From Moorena sp. SIO3I8 (GTDB lineage Bacteria; Cyanobacteriota; Cyanobacteriia; Cyanobacteriales; Coleofasciculaceae): 38,893 nucleotides of DNA. Positions 31,462 through 38,893 of this stretch are shown here, piece by piece (position 1 is the first letter of the stretch; each line of letters starts with the position of its first letter). Location: positions 1-38,893 of the forward strand of contig NZ_JAAHHW010000063.1 in NCBI RefSeq assembly GCF_010692325.1, read 5' to 3'. Position numbers and translations under genes: made by a program. The notes beneath the pieces are model-generated. The model searched no databases, had not been told where the DNA came from, and was given only the letters and a program-made list of their open reading frames with translations.

Positions 31462-33399
31462 ATGACCCAACCACCACACCTTGTTCCCTATGGTTCCTGG
31501 AAATCCCCTATTACCGCTGACATGATTGTTCAAAGCAGCGTTAGGTTGGGCAGCATTGCCCTTGATGAAAAGGATGTTTACTGGATTGAAGGGCGACCTG
31601 CGGAAGCTGGACGCAATGTAATCGTGCGACGCACCCCTGATGGCAAAACTGTTGATCTGACTCCCGAGCGCTTCAATGCTCGTACTCGGGTTAACGAGTA
31701 TGGTGGTGGTGGTTTTGCGGTTAAGGATGGCAAAATTTACTTCTCTAATTTTGCTGACCAACGTCTGTACCAACAAACCCCAAACTCCAAACCCCAACCC
31801 CTAACCCCCATAGCTAACTGGCGCTATGGTGATGGGGTAATTGACCAGGAAAGAGGACGTATAATCTGTGTGGGAGAAAACCACACGGTGGATGGGGAAC
31901 CAGTCAATACCTTGGTTAGCATCAGCCAAGAAAACGGTGAAGATATTCAAGTGCTAGCCTCTGGCTGTGACTTTTACTCCTCGCCGCGCCTAAGTCCGGA
32001 TTCCTCTAAACTCGCTTGGCTAACCTGGAATCATCCCCATATGCCCTGGGATGGTACTCAACTATGGGTAGCTCCAATCTTAACCGATGGTTCTATAGGT
32101 GTTGCAGAGCCTATTGCTGGTGGGGGGGATGAGTCGGTATTTCAGCCAGAGTGGTCACCAGATGGTGTCCTTTACTTTGTTTGCGATCGCACTAATTGGT
32201 GGAATCTCTACCGCTGGCAACCAAGCCAAGGGGCAATCGAACCCCTGTGTGAAATGGAAGCCGAGTTTGGACTACCCCAGTGGGTCTTTGGTATGTCTAC
32301 TTATGGCTTCGATGGTGCCAATCGAATCATATGTACCTATACTCAGGAAGGAAACTGGCATTTAGCTAGTATTGACCTAAAAACGAAGCAGCGGTCGGTG
32401 ATTGCTACACCATACACCAGTATTTCCGACCTAAAGGTAGCTGATAATCAAGCGGTTTTTATCGCTGGTTCTGTAACAGAAGCAAGCGCTATTGTTCAGT
32501 TGGACTTGACAAATGGACAAATAAATGTACTGAGGAGTAAGCGTGAGTTAGCTATCGATACTGGCTATCTATCGCAGCCTGAAGCGATCGCATTTCCCAC
32601 AACTAATGGACTGACCGCCTATGGTTTCTTCTACCCACCACAAAACAAAGACTACACTGCACCAACCTCCGAAAAACCACCCCTAATTGTCAAAAGCCAC
32701 GGTGGACCTACGGCAGCGACTTCCAGTACCTTTAACCTAAAAATTCAATACTGGACCTCTCGTGGTTTTGCCATCCTAGATGTCAACTATGGAGGCAGTA
32801 CTGGCTATGGGCGGGACTATCGTCAACGCCTTAAAAACAACTGGGGAATTGTGGATGTTGATGACTGCACCAATGGAGCAAAGTACCTAGCTGAGCAAGG
32901 ACTAGTTGATGGTGAGCGACTGGCCATTGCAGGGGGAAGTGCTGGGGGTTATACAACTCTAGCTGCTCTGACATTCCGAGATGTGTTTAAAGCTGGCGCT
33001 AGCTACTACGGTGTAAGTGATTTGGAGGTACTAGCCAAGGATACCCACAAATTTGAATCCCGGTATCTAGATGGCTTGATCGGTCCTTATCCAGAACGTA
33101 AAGATTTATATCAACAGCGATCGCCTATTCATTTCACAGACCAACTTTCGTGTCCTGTAATTTTCTTCCAGGGGCTAGAAGACAAGGTAGTCCCCCCTAA
33201 CCAAGCAGAAATGATGGTGGCAGCTTTGAAGGCTAAGGGGTTACCTGTAGCCTATGTTACCTATGAAGGGGAGCAACACGGTTTTCGTAAAGCAGAAACG
33301 ATTAAACGGACTCTGGAAGGGGAGTTGTATTTTTACTCCCGGGTATTTGGATTTGAGCTAGCAGAGGCGATAGAACCTGTAAATATTTATAATTATTAG
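31462..33399 (+). CDS. S9 family (prolyl oligopeptidase-like) serine peptidase
   Basis: A 645-residue protein without a signal peptide, so cytoplasmic. The N-terminal ~370 residues form a beta-propeller of WD/TolB-like repeats ([33 protein letters not shown]). The C-terminal alpha/beta-hydrolase carries the triad: Ser493 in [10 protein letters not shown], Asp574 in GLEDKVVPP and His606 in [10 protein letters not shown]. The family cleaves short peptides or acyl-peptides. Length and motifs are complete. The upstream gap (31187-31461) contains no repeats of note. Confidence 0.94.
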   Translation: MTQPPHLVPYGSWKSPITADMIVQSSVRLGSIALDEKDVYWIEGRPAEAGRNVIVRRTPDGKTVDLTPERFNARTRVNEYGGGGFAVKDGKIYFSNFADQRLYQQTPNSKPQPLTPIANWRYGDGVIDQERGRIICVGENHTVDGEPVNTLVSISQENGEDIQVLASGCDFYSSPRLSPDSSKLAWLTWNHPHMPWDGTQLWVAPILTDGSIGVAEPIAGGGDESVFQPEWSPDGVLYFVCDRTNWWNLYRWQPSQGAIEPLCEMEAEFGLPQWVFGMSTYGFDGANRIICTYTQEGNWHLASIDLKTKQRSVIATPYTSISDLKVADNQAVFIAGSVTEASAIVQLDLTNGQINVLRSKRELAIDTGYLSQPEAIAFPTTNGLTAYGFFYPPQNKDYTAPTSEKPPLIVKSHGGPTAATSSTFNLKIQYWTSRGFAILDVNYGGSTGYGRDYRQRLKNNWGIVDVDDCTNGAKYLAEQGLVDGERLAIAGGSAGGYTTLAALTFRDVFKAGASYYGVSDLEVLAKDTHKFESRYLDGLIGPYPERKDLYQQRSPIHFTDQLSCPVIFFQGLEDKVVPPNQAEMMVAALKAKGLPVAYVTYEGEQHGFRKAETIKRTLEGELYFYSRVFGFELAEAIEPVNIYNY

Positions 33400-33437
33400 T
33401 TATTAGTTGAGTTATTAGTCATTAGTCATTGGTTAAT
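33396..33437 (+). repeat. TTATTAG / CATTAGT units after the peptidase
   Basis: Heptamer-like ATTAGTT/ATTAGTC repeats directly follow the peptidase stop (TAG within TTATTAGTTATTAG). They resemble the units at 29161. Confidence 0.75.
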
Positions 33438-33550
33438 TGCCTTGATCAATTAAGTTAGTCTGTAGACATGGAGCAACACCTGCGAAGTAAGCCAATGTCA
33501 GTATTTGTCTATTGGTTTCGATATTATTGTTCACCATAAACTCATCAACA

Positions 33551-34138
33551 ATGACTAGGCAGGAAAGACAATCAATAACCAGTGAGTTACAAACTCAGGC
33601 AATCATTCTCGGTGGATGGGTCGCTCTGATGTGGATTGTAGAGCTGGTGGATATATTCATTTTTGGAAGGAAACTTGATCTATATGGCATCATTCCCCGC
33701 AACCCAATTGGGCTGCGGGGTATTTTATTTGCCCCTTTTCTCCACGGTGGTTTTTCTCATCTGATTTCCAACACTATACCTTTTCTTGTCCTAGGCTGGT
33801 TTGTAATGTTGCAAGAAACTAGCGACTTTTTCGTAGTTACCAGCATCACCATGGTGGTTGGTGGTCTTGGGGTTTGGCTGTTGGGCGCTCCCAATTCAGT
33901 TCACATTGGGGCAAGTGTGCTGATCTTTGGCTACCTAGGTTTTCTGCTATTTAGAGGCTTCTTTGAACGAAACCTACCCTCAATTTTTCTATCAATTCTA
34001 GTCGGCTTCCTCTATGGTGGTTTAGTTTGGGGTGTCTTACCTTCACAGCCCCATGTATCTTGGCAAGGACATTTATTTGGTTTTATCGGCGGTATCCTAG
34101 CCGCACGTCTACTGGCAAGGCGTAAACTCTCTTCGTAG
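33551..34138 (+). CDS. rhomboid family intramembrane serine protease
   Basis: A 195-residue protein from the ATG at 33551; an upstream TTG frame adds 13 unlikely residues. Six hydrophobic segments are evident. The catalytic dyad is Ser122 in HIGASVLIFGYLG and His174 in WQGHLFGFIGG. GRKLDLYGIIPRNPIGLRGI and LHGGFSHLISNTIPF (the HxxxN region) are classic rhomboid landmarks. It cleaves within membrane-embedded helices, but the substrate is unknown. It is in line with the peptidase upstream and the Trp-rich gene downstream. Confidence 0.95.
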   Translation: MTRQERQSITSELQTQAIILGGWVALMWIVELVDIFIFGRKLDLYGIIPRNPIGLRGILFAPFLHGGFSHLISNTIPFLVLGWFVMLQETSDFFVVTSITMVVGGLGVWLLGAPNSVHIGASVLIFGYLGFLLFRGFFERNLPSIFLSILVGFLYGGLVWGVLPSQPHVSWQGHLFGFIGGILAARLLARRKLSS

Positions 34139-34188
34139 TGCTAAGTTGTGAGTGCTCAGTGGGAAAGTGAAACCAGACCATACAGGAA

Positions 34189-34431
34189 ATGGCTCAAAAA
34201 CAGAAATTCCCTCATCTTGTGGGTTCAAAATGGACAGCTAAACAGAAAACTTGGGGCTGGCGGCATTTCCAAGTGGTCAATCGTAAAAACCAAGGAAAGT
34301 GGGTGTTTGCTGAAATGGTGGCTTCTTGTGACCCGAATGTCCGTTTTTGGCTGAATGCTAAACAGCTTAAAGATCCTGGCTTGTGGCAAGCAGGCTGGAA
34401 ATCTTTAGCCGAAATCGAAAGCGAAGAGTAA
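34189..34431 (+). CDS. TIGR02450 family Trp-rich small protein
   Basis: An 80-residue protein with six or seven tryptophans. FPHLVGSKWTAKQKTWGWRH, FQVVNRKNQGKWVFAEMVAS and NAKQLKDPGLWQAGWKSL match the TIGR02450 pattern, a small family found in cyanobacteria and some proteobacteria. Function is unknown. The AGGA before the ATG is only 1-2 nt away, too close to be a normal ribosome site. A strong terminator follows. Confidence 0.88.
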   Translation: MAQKQKFPHLVGSKWTAKQKTWGWRHFQVVNRKNQGKWVFAEMVASCDPNVRFWLNAKQLKDPGLWQAGWKSLAEIESEE

Positions 34432-34434
34432 CCA

Positions 34435-34463
34435 ATCCCCGTTGATATAGTATCAACGGGGAT
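34435..34463 (+). terminator. strong intrinsic terminator
   Basis: ATCCCCGTTGATA and TATCAACGGGGAT form a perfect 13-bp stem with loop TAG, followed by TTT. It starts 4 bp after the TIGR02450 stop. Confidence 0.85.
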
Positions 34464-34515
34464 TTTGAATCAAAATCTCCTAAAAATCTGTCCCATCTGG
34501 CGATATCCCTATCTC

Positions 34516-34558
34516 CCCATCAATCTACAAGATTGATGGGTATTCAACCGGACTTGAT
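34516..34558. repeat. perfect 11-bp hairpin and AACCGGACTTGAT motif
   Basis: CCCATCAATCT-ACA-AGATTGATGGG (34516-34540) is a perfect stem with a 3-nt loop. AACCGGACTTGAT (34546-34558) follows and is the exact inverse of 30771-30783. The rest of the 392-bp gap (34464-34855) has no gene; TTGACA at 34754-34759 is a possible -35 box for the downstream operon. Confidence 0.65.
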
Positions 34559-34855
34559 ATAAGACGGAACTTTCATGCCCATGCATAAATCCCACAAGCT
34601 TCCAGTTTCCCCTGACCAACCCCCTACTCGGTCAAGCAGAAATCCTTGGTGCAGATGATTAAGGGTATTGGCTTTAAGCTAATAGTAATAGGTTTTAAGT
34701 ATTTTGTATCGTTAGTGATGGGGGTAAAGATGTTTGTCACACAACGGTTCCGGTTGACAGCAGCATCTGATTGATAACATAAATGGCACGCTCCTTGAAT
34801 TCAAGGCAAGCTAGTAATTGTTTATGGTTAAGTGTTTATTGTTTATTTGAGTTTT

Positions 34856-35533
34856 ATGGTCATGGATGGAATCAATAAAGCAGAAATGCGGGAAAGACTG
34901 GGAAATCTTGAGAAGATACGTGATATAATAGTAGGCTCTAAGCTGCGAGAGTATGATACTCGCTTCACGAAGATAGAGTCTGACTTATCTATGTGGCAGC
35001 AGGAAATACGCGATCGCGTTGAGCAGATCAAAACGACTCTCTCAAAAGAAATGGCTGCTGCTGTAGATTCCCTGGAAAAAAAAATAAGTACTCTTAGTTT
35101 AACTGCAGCCGAAGAGAGGAATGAGATTCAGGAGCGGGTTGAGCTGCTCAACAAAAAGTTTTCTAAGAGTATTGAGGTGCTCGACGAGACAGTCTACAAG
35201 CAGTCAACCTCCCTAAAGAAGGAACTTTCAGAAACTAAAGAACAGCATCAGCAAGATGTGATCAATCTCAGAAAGCAGATCTTGGCCGAGCTGGAAACTA
35301 AATTTGCACAGCTCAAAGATGCCAAAGCCTCGAAAGCAGATCTCGGAGACATGTTGTTAGAGTTGGGTTTGAGGCTCAAAGGGACTGAATTGGTTCCAGC
35401 ACTCAAAGAAGCTAGTGATGGGTGGTCTGGGTTACCACAGACCAAAGGTCATAATGGTACGGTCATGGAGAAAACTGCTACTAATGATGACGAGCATCTC
35501 CAGTTAATCAAGCAAACTCAGACTTTGGAATAG
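34856..35533 (+). CDS. soluble coiled-coil protein, first gene of the GTPase-OmpA group
   Basis: A 225-residue protein from the ATG at 34856; an ATG two codons on and a GTG at 34832 are alternatives. It has no signal peptide or membrane segment. Residues about 10-170 are charged heptad-rich helix (RLGNLEKIRDIIVG, then EQIKTTLSKEMAAAVDSLEK and ETKEQHQQDVINLRKQILAE), predicting a long coiled coil. A short C-terminal part (LGLRLKGTELVPALKEASDG) is followed by a polar tail. I recognise no named family. It runs 148 bp ahead of the BON/OmpA-like gene in the same direction, so it may be a scaffold or adaptor for that protein. Confidence 0.8.
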   Translation: MVMDGINKAEMRERLGNLEKIRDIIVGSKLREYDTRFTKIESDLSMWQQEIRDRVEQIKTTLSKEMAAAVDSLEKKISTLSLTAAEERNEIQERVELLNKKFSKSIEVLDETVYKQSTSLKKELSETKEQHQQDVINLRKQILAELETKFAQLKDAKASKADLGDMLLELGLRLKGTELVPALKEASDGWSGLPQTKGHNGTVMEKTATNDDEHLQLIKQTQTLE

Positions 35534-35606
35534 ACTTGGCACAGTCCGGCAATGTCAGTAACAAAAATTAACTTGATTTTCTCGCTAAGATTAGTTTTAA
35601 ATCAAG

Positions 35607-35643
35607 GTGCGTTCGCGTAGCGGCTCTTTGCTGAGCATCGCTG
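35607..35643. repeat. inverted copy of the 9091-9121 dispersed element
   Basis: GTGCGTTCGCGTAGCGGCTC followed by TTTGCTGAGCATCGC is the reverse complement, with small changes, of GATGCTC...AAGAG-CGGCTACGCGAACGCA at 9091-9121. It lies 39 bp before the OmpA-like start codon. Confidence 0.75.
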
Positions 35644-35681
35644 ATTTTTCCAAAAGGTTAAATAGTAACGGATAGCCACCA

Positions 35682-38093
35682 GTGGCATTTTCAAACCAAA
35701 ATCCGGCTGATGCCTCTCAGCCGGAAAATTCTAGATCAGAGTCAATTGAGGTCAATTCGAGTACAGAAGACGAGTTGAAGGATTTACTTAATTTACTCGT
35801 TGACCTCAAGATTATTGATCACAGGGATAAACCTAGCCAACATCCTAACTCTAAGCAGCAAGGGATGACCTCTGATCAGGGAGACACTATTAAACAATCC
35901 GATTCATCCGGTGACCTTGAGGTTCCGGCTATTGAACCTCAAACTGACCGTGGGAGTAGCAGCCTCCCGTCTAGGGTTCAGGAGAAAGAACCATTAGCTC
36001 AAGAAAGGGATCAACCCCAATCCTTCGGTGTCAAAGTTTTTCCCGATCAGAACCCATCACCACAGCTTCCTACACCAAAGGAGCATCTGCCGCAAATGCC
36101 TCAAAATTCCGAAGATCCAGTATTAGCTGAGAAGTTAGTCCAATCCGAAACCACAAAAACCAACCAAGACCTGCAATCAAAGTCTGATCACGACACCTCC
36201 CAGGAATTAGACACCTTGGCTGAGATTTTACAAGAACTGGTGATATCTCCAGAAATGGCAGAGTTTCGTGACCAGATAGAAAGGCTAGCCCAGAGACAAG
36301 GCAGGCTTGAGCATCGGATTTATCAACCTCAAGAATTGATTAATCTATTGCTACCAGTGATGGCTAAGCTCCTGGATCTCACAGTAGCTCAGTTCAGTAC
36401 CTCGGTTACCGATTCCCTGACTCCCATCATTGATGAAGTCATTGACCACAGAACTCAACAGGATAAAGTGTGTGTGGGAGAAGCGATCGCTCCGGCAGTT
36501 CCAATAGCTATTTCCTCCCGGATCATGGAGTGTCCAGAGGAAGTTGGGTTTGCGATCGCACCAGAAATGGCAGCAGCGATCCGGCAACAGATTATAATTG
36601 AGCGAGACGCCATGGTAAATGCTCTGTATCCGGTCATTGGCAGTACCATTTCCACATACTTAGCAGAAGAAATCCGAGCTATCAATGAGAAACTGGAAAA
36701 TGCCCTCAGCGTTGAAGCAATTAAGCGCAAGATTCGCGCTAAGGTGCAGGGAGTTTCTGAAGCGGAATTGCTGTTTCGGGAGGTGATGCTGTTTCGGGCG
36801 CGAGCGATCTTTTTGATTCATAAAGACTCTGGTTTAGTGATTGCTGAGGTACAACCCTCTGACAGCCAGCACCTAGAGTCAGATATGGTAGCAGGGATGC
36901 TCACCGCTATCCGTAGCTTTGTCAATGACTGTATCGCTCAGTCTGGGGATGTGGCAGAAATCGATGCTATTGACTATGGTACATCCAAGATCATCCTGGA
37001 AGTAGAGGGATACTGCTACCTGGCGGTGTTAGTTCAAGGGGAACCCACCCACCAGTTCATTAATCAGTTGCGGGAAAGCCTAGAAACTATTATTACCCAT
37101 TATGGTAAACCGATCAAGTCTTTTGATGGATATCATACAACTATCCCGGTGGGAGTCAAGGGAATTTTACAAAATTTATTAGATCAATCCCTTAGTCAAG
37201 GGCGTCGTGATACTCAGGAAAATCGGAAAAAAGGCAAGAAACCGCCAGCCTTATTGGTGGTTGGCTTGGGGCTTCTGGGTTTAATCGCTGTATTTGGGGG
37301 AATTTATCAGCATAGGGCTAAAATAAACCGTCGCATTGAGCAAAAAACTCAACTTGCCCTCGCCTATTATGCCCCAGAAGTGTCTGATTATGGTTTAACA
37401 GTTAAAGCCAATCGCCAGAGACTAAAGCTAGCTGGACAGCTACCGAATCAGGCTCTGCGCTCAAACGTCGAGCAAATTGCCAAAGCTGCGGCCCCTAACT
37501 TAGCGTTGGATAATCGAATTGAGGTGATCGAACTCCCTTATACTGATGAGTTAACCAAAGCTCAAGTCCAACGGGTGAGAAACACCTTGAATCAAATGGA
37601 TGGAGTGGTAATTGTAGCATCTTATACAGAAGGCAGGGTGACCGTAAAAGGAGCGATACTCTATGCTAAAGATTTCCCTAAGATTACCGAAGCCTTTGAG
37701 AACATTCCTGGTGTCAAGTCGGTCGAGAACAATTTACAACTCCACGGATCAGACCTTACCAGCCGGATCTACTTTGATCTTGGTTCAGCCCAGTTGAAAC
37801 CAGAGGATATAGGCACTAAAATCCGATCAATTAAGGAATTTCTGGAGCGGTATCCTCAAAAGCACCTGAGGATAATCGGCTACGCCGATCCTAGGGGTCA
37901 ACTTACCGAAAATCAGGGATTGGCACAACAACGAGCCCAAATGGTAAAAGATGTGCTTGTTCAGCAAGGCATTGATCCCAAGCGGCTGCAAGTGCGTGGG
38001 GTTGGCAAACGCCCCCCAGATGTTGATGCTAGTCAACCGCTGTGGTTAAATCGATGTGTCGTATTTGATCCGTTTACCAAGAAATCCAGTTGA
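35682..38093 (+). CDS. single-span protein with cytosolic roadblock/longin-like domain and periplasmic BON/OmpA domains
   Basis: An 803-residue protein starting at GTG 35682; no ATG nearby is better. Residues 1-175 are acidic, Pro/Gln-rich and probably disordered. About 176-355 is helical. About 370-475 (RARAIFLIHKDSGLVIAEVQ, then AEIDAIDYGTSKIILEVEGY and CYLAVLVQGEPTHQFINQLR) has the beta-beta-alpha-beta-beta-beta-alpha order of roadblock/longin domains; this is a fold guess. A basic run (RKKGKK) precedes one membrane helix (522-541). Residues about 560-690 resemble BON domains (VTVKGAILYAKDFPKITEAF, GVKSVENNLQLHG). Residues 693-796 are an OmpA/MotB peptidoglycan-binding domain (IYFDLGSAQLKPEDI, IIGYADPRG, LAQQRAQMVKDVL). 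It would connect cytoplasm to cell wall. The next gene is a small GTPase, the usual partner class of roadblock/longin proteins. Confidence 0.85.
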   Translation: MAFSNQNPADASQPENSRSESIEVNSSTEDELKDLLNLLVDLKIIDHRDKPSQHPNSKQQGMTSDQGDTIKQSDSSGDLEVPAIEPQTDRGSSSLPSRVQEKEPLAQERDQPQSFGVKVFPDQNPSPQLPTPKEHLPQMPQNSEDPVLAEKLVQSETTKTNQDLQSKSDHDTSQELDTLAEILQELVISPEMAEFRDQIERLAQRQGRLEHRIYQPQELINLLLPVMAKLLDLTVAQFSTSVTDSLTPIIDEVIDHRTQQDKVCVGEAIAPAVPIAISSRIMECPEEVGFAIAPEMAAAIRQQIIIERDAMVNALYPVIGSTISTYLAEEIRAINEKLENALSVEAIKRKIRAKVQGVSEAELLFREVMLFRARAIFLIHKDSGLVIAEVQPSDSQHLESDMVAGMLTAIRSFVNDCIAQSGDVAEIDAIDYGTSKIILEVEGYCYLAVLVQGEPTHQFINQLRESLETIITHYGKPIKSFDGYHTTIPVGVKGILQNLLDQSLSQGRRDTQENRKKGKKPPALLVVGLGLLGLIAVFGGIYQHRAKINRRIEQKTQLALAYYAPEVSDYGLTVKANRQRLKLAGQLPNQALRSNVEQIAKAAAPNLALDNRIEVIELPYTDELTKAQVQRVRNTLNQMDGVVIVASYTEGRVTVKGAILYAKDFPKITEAFENIPGVKSVENNLQLHGSDLTSRIYFDLGSAQLKPEDIGTKIRSIKEFLERYPQKHLRIIGYADPRGQLTENQGLAQQRAQMVKDVLVQQGIDPKRLQVRGVGKRPPDVDASQPLWLNRCVVFDPFTKKSS

Positions 38094-38177
38094 AAGCCCC
38101 TTTGGTTTAGCTAGGAGATCACAACAAGTTATGGACTTTAGTCCCTTGTATATTAAATGTGTATTAAATCTCAAATC

Positions 38178-38189
38178 AGGAGGTGATCC
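38178..38189 (+). promoter_or_regulatory. 12-nt perfect anti-SD complement without an adjacent start
   Basis: AGGAGGTGATCC is fully complementary to the conserved 3' end of 16S rRNA. No start codon lies at the proper distance: the next 30 nt contain TAG and TAA and no ATG. It could be a ribosome standby or decoy site in the operon mRNA, or chance. The rest of the 287-bp gap before the GTPase gene shows no gene. Confidence 0.4.
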
Positions 38190-38380
38190 AACTACTGCAA
38201 TAGATCACTAACACTAAAACCATAGTGCTGTCTGGGAACATACGGTCGGTGAGCAATTAGGTGTTCAAGTCCGCTGAAGAAATCATATCGTAAACTTGTT
38301 CAGATGTGGAGCCACGCCCATCTCTTAACAACTGTTTACAATCCCCGAGAGTTCAAACCAGTTGTCAGCAACCAGTAACA

Positions 38381-38893
38381 ATGTCCACTATTGATCGAAA
38401 AATTTGCCTAGTTGGAGACTTTGGTGTAGGCAAAACTAGCCTAATCCGCCGATTTGTGGAGGGTGTGTTTAGTGACCAATATCTTTCAACAGTCGGAGTG
38501 AAAATTTCCCGCAAAATCATAAAATTTAAGGATGAAACCCGATCAGAACTGCTGGATATAAAATTGATGATTTGGGATTTAGAAGGTCATACTAAATTTA
38601 AGGGAATTTCACCAACTTATTTAAAAGGAGCTCAGGGTGCAATTATTGTTGCTGATGTAACTCGCATGGAAACCATTGAGCACATTGTTCATCATATCGA
38701 TCTGTTTTTATCCATCAATCCCAAAGGGTTGATTATTACTGCCTTAAATAAATCCGACTTAGTTGATCAAGCAAAACTGGAGGAATTGACACAGATGTTA
38801 CAGAAAAAAACTGCCCAGCAAGACCAAGTCATAGCAAGTTATTATACCTCAGCGAAAACCGGGTTATACGTCGATGATATATTTTACCAATTA
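38381..38893 (+). CDS. Rab/Ras-like small GTPase (3' end beyond window)
   Basis: At least 171 residues, open to the right edge. The G motifs are all visible: G1 GDFGVGKTS (12-20), G2 Thr37 in STVGVKI, G3 DLEGH (66-70), G4 NKSD (123-126) and G5 TSAKTG (156-161). The order and spacing are those of a Ras-superfamily protein, close to Rab in style (ICLVGDFGVGKTSLIRRFVE). The residue after the G3 glycine is His70, where Rab/Ras have the catalytic Gln, which suggests slow or differently activated GTP hydrolysis. It follows the BON/OmpA-like gene by 287 bp in the same direction. It probably acts as a switch on that membrane protein. Confidence 0.9.
   Translation, partial: MSTIDRKICLVGDFGVGKTSLIRRFVEGVFSDQYLSTVGVKISRKIIKFKDETRSELLDIKLMIWDLEGHTKFKGISPTYLKGAQGAIIVADVTRMETIEHIVHHIDLFLSINPKGLIITALNKSDLVDQAKLEELTQMLQKKTAQQDQVIASYYTSAKTGLYVDDIFYQL

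Noticed and set aside
34148-34354. 68-codon frame overlapping the Trp-rich gene
   Set aside because: It is the shadow of the TIGR02450 gene in another frame.

Overview
The window comes from a cyanobacterium. It carries photosystem I subunit PsaE, NDH-1 subunit NdhO, zeta-carotene desaturase and several cyanobacteria-typical small proteins, and the octamer GCGATCGC (HIP1) recurs throughout. Intergenic DNA is packed with short tandem repeats (mostly heptamers with an invariant GGG/CCC), small perfect hairpins and dispersed repeats. Together with eukaryote-like kinases, toxin-antitoxin genes and an IS607-type recombinase, this suggests a large-genome filamentous species. Moorea/Moorena or a relative is my guess from the repeat style, not something the sequence proves.

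Layout. 0.2-2.5 kb: a Tat-exported caspase-fold protein whose catalytic dyad is lost. 2.5-3.15 kb: a large two-sided heptamer repeat field. 3.1-5.0 kb: sulfate activation (cysC then sat, leftward). 5.3-7.1 kb: purE and nagA, divergent. 7.4-10.1 kb: psaE, mutM, ndhO and mdh, all rightward. 10.2-10.7 kb: a four-helix-bundle gene broken by a 52-bp palindromic insertion. 10.9-12.3 kb: a membrane Ser/Thr kinase. 12.7-15.6 kb: defence/mobility-type genes (UPF0175/DUF3368 toxin-antitoxin pair, a small unknown, an Rpn-type nuclease, an orphan Phd-like antitoxin). 15.9-17.9 kb: crtQ and an SRPBCC protein. 18-22.7 kb: lipA, a second four-helix-bundle gene and two arsenosugar-type glycosyltransferase genes separated by a tnpB-less IS607 recombinase, embedded in heptamer arrays and three copies of a ~75-145 bp dispersed repeat. 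22.9-24.7 kb: two divergent ParA-type ATPases only 20 bp apart. 25.0-26.4 kb: a TspO-like protein and a pentapeptide-repeat protein. 26.8-30.6 kb: a zinc-ribbon/kinase-like/PP2C phosphatase followed by an FHA/zinc-ribbon/Ser-Thr kinase. 31-34.4 kb: a DUF4327-like protein, an S9 peptidase, a rhomboid protease and a Trp-rich protein. 34.8-38.9 kb: a coiled-coil protein, a large single-span BON/OmpA-like protein with a possible roadblock/longin-type cytosolic domain, and a Rab/Ras-like small GTPase cut by the window end.

How the genes fit together. Core metabolism is ordinary. The unusual parts are the signalling genes and the repeats. The PP2C and FHA-kinase genes look like an eraser/writer pair, and the phosphatase appears to carry a dead kinase-like middle domain. 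The right-end trio looks like a GTPase switch coupled through a membrane-spanning protein to the periplasm or peptidoglycan; this is the best candidate for an undescribed system. The GGG-N4 repeat arrays, which abut and sometimes supply gene ends, are the strongest non-coding signal.
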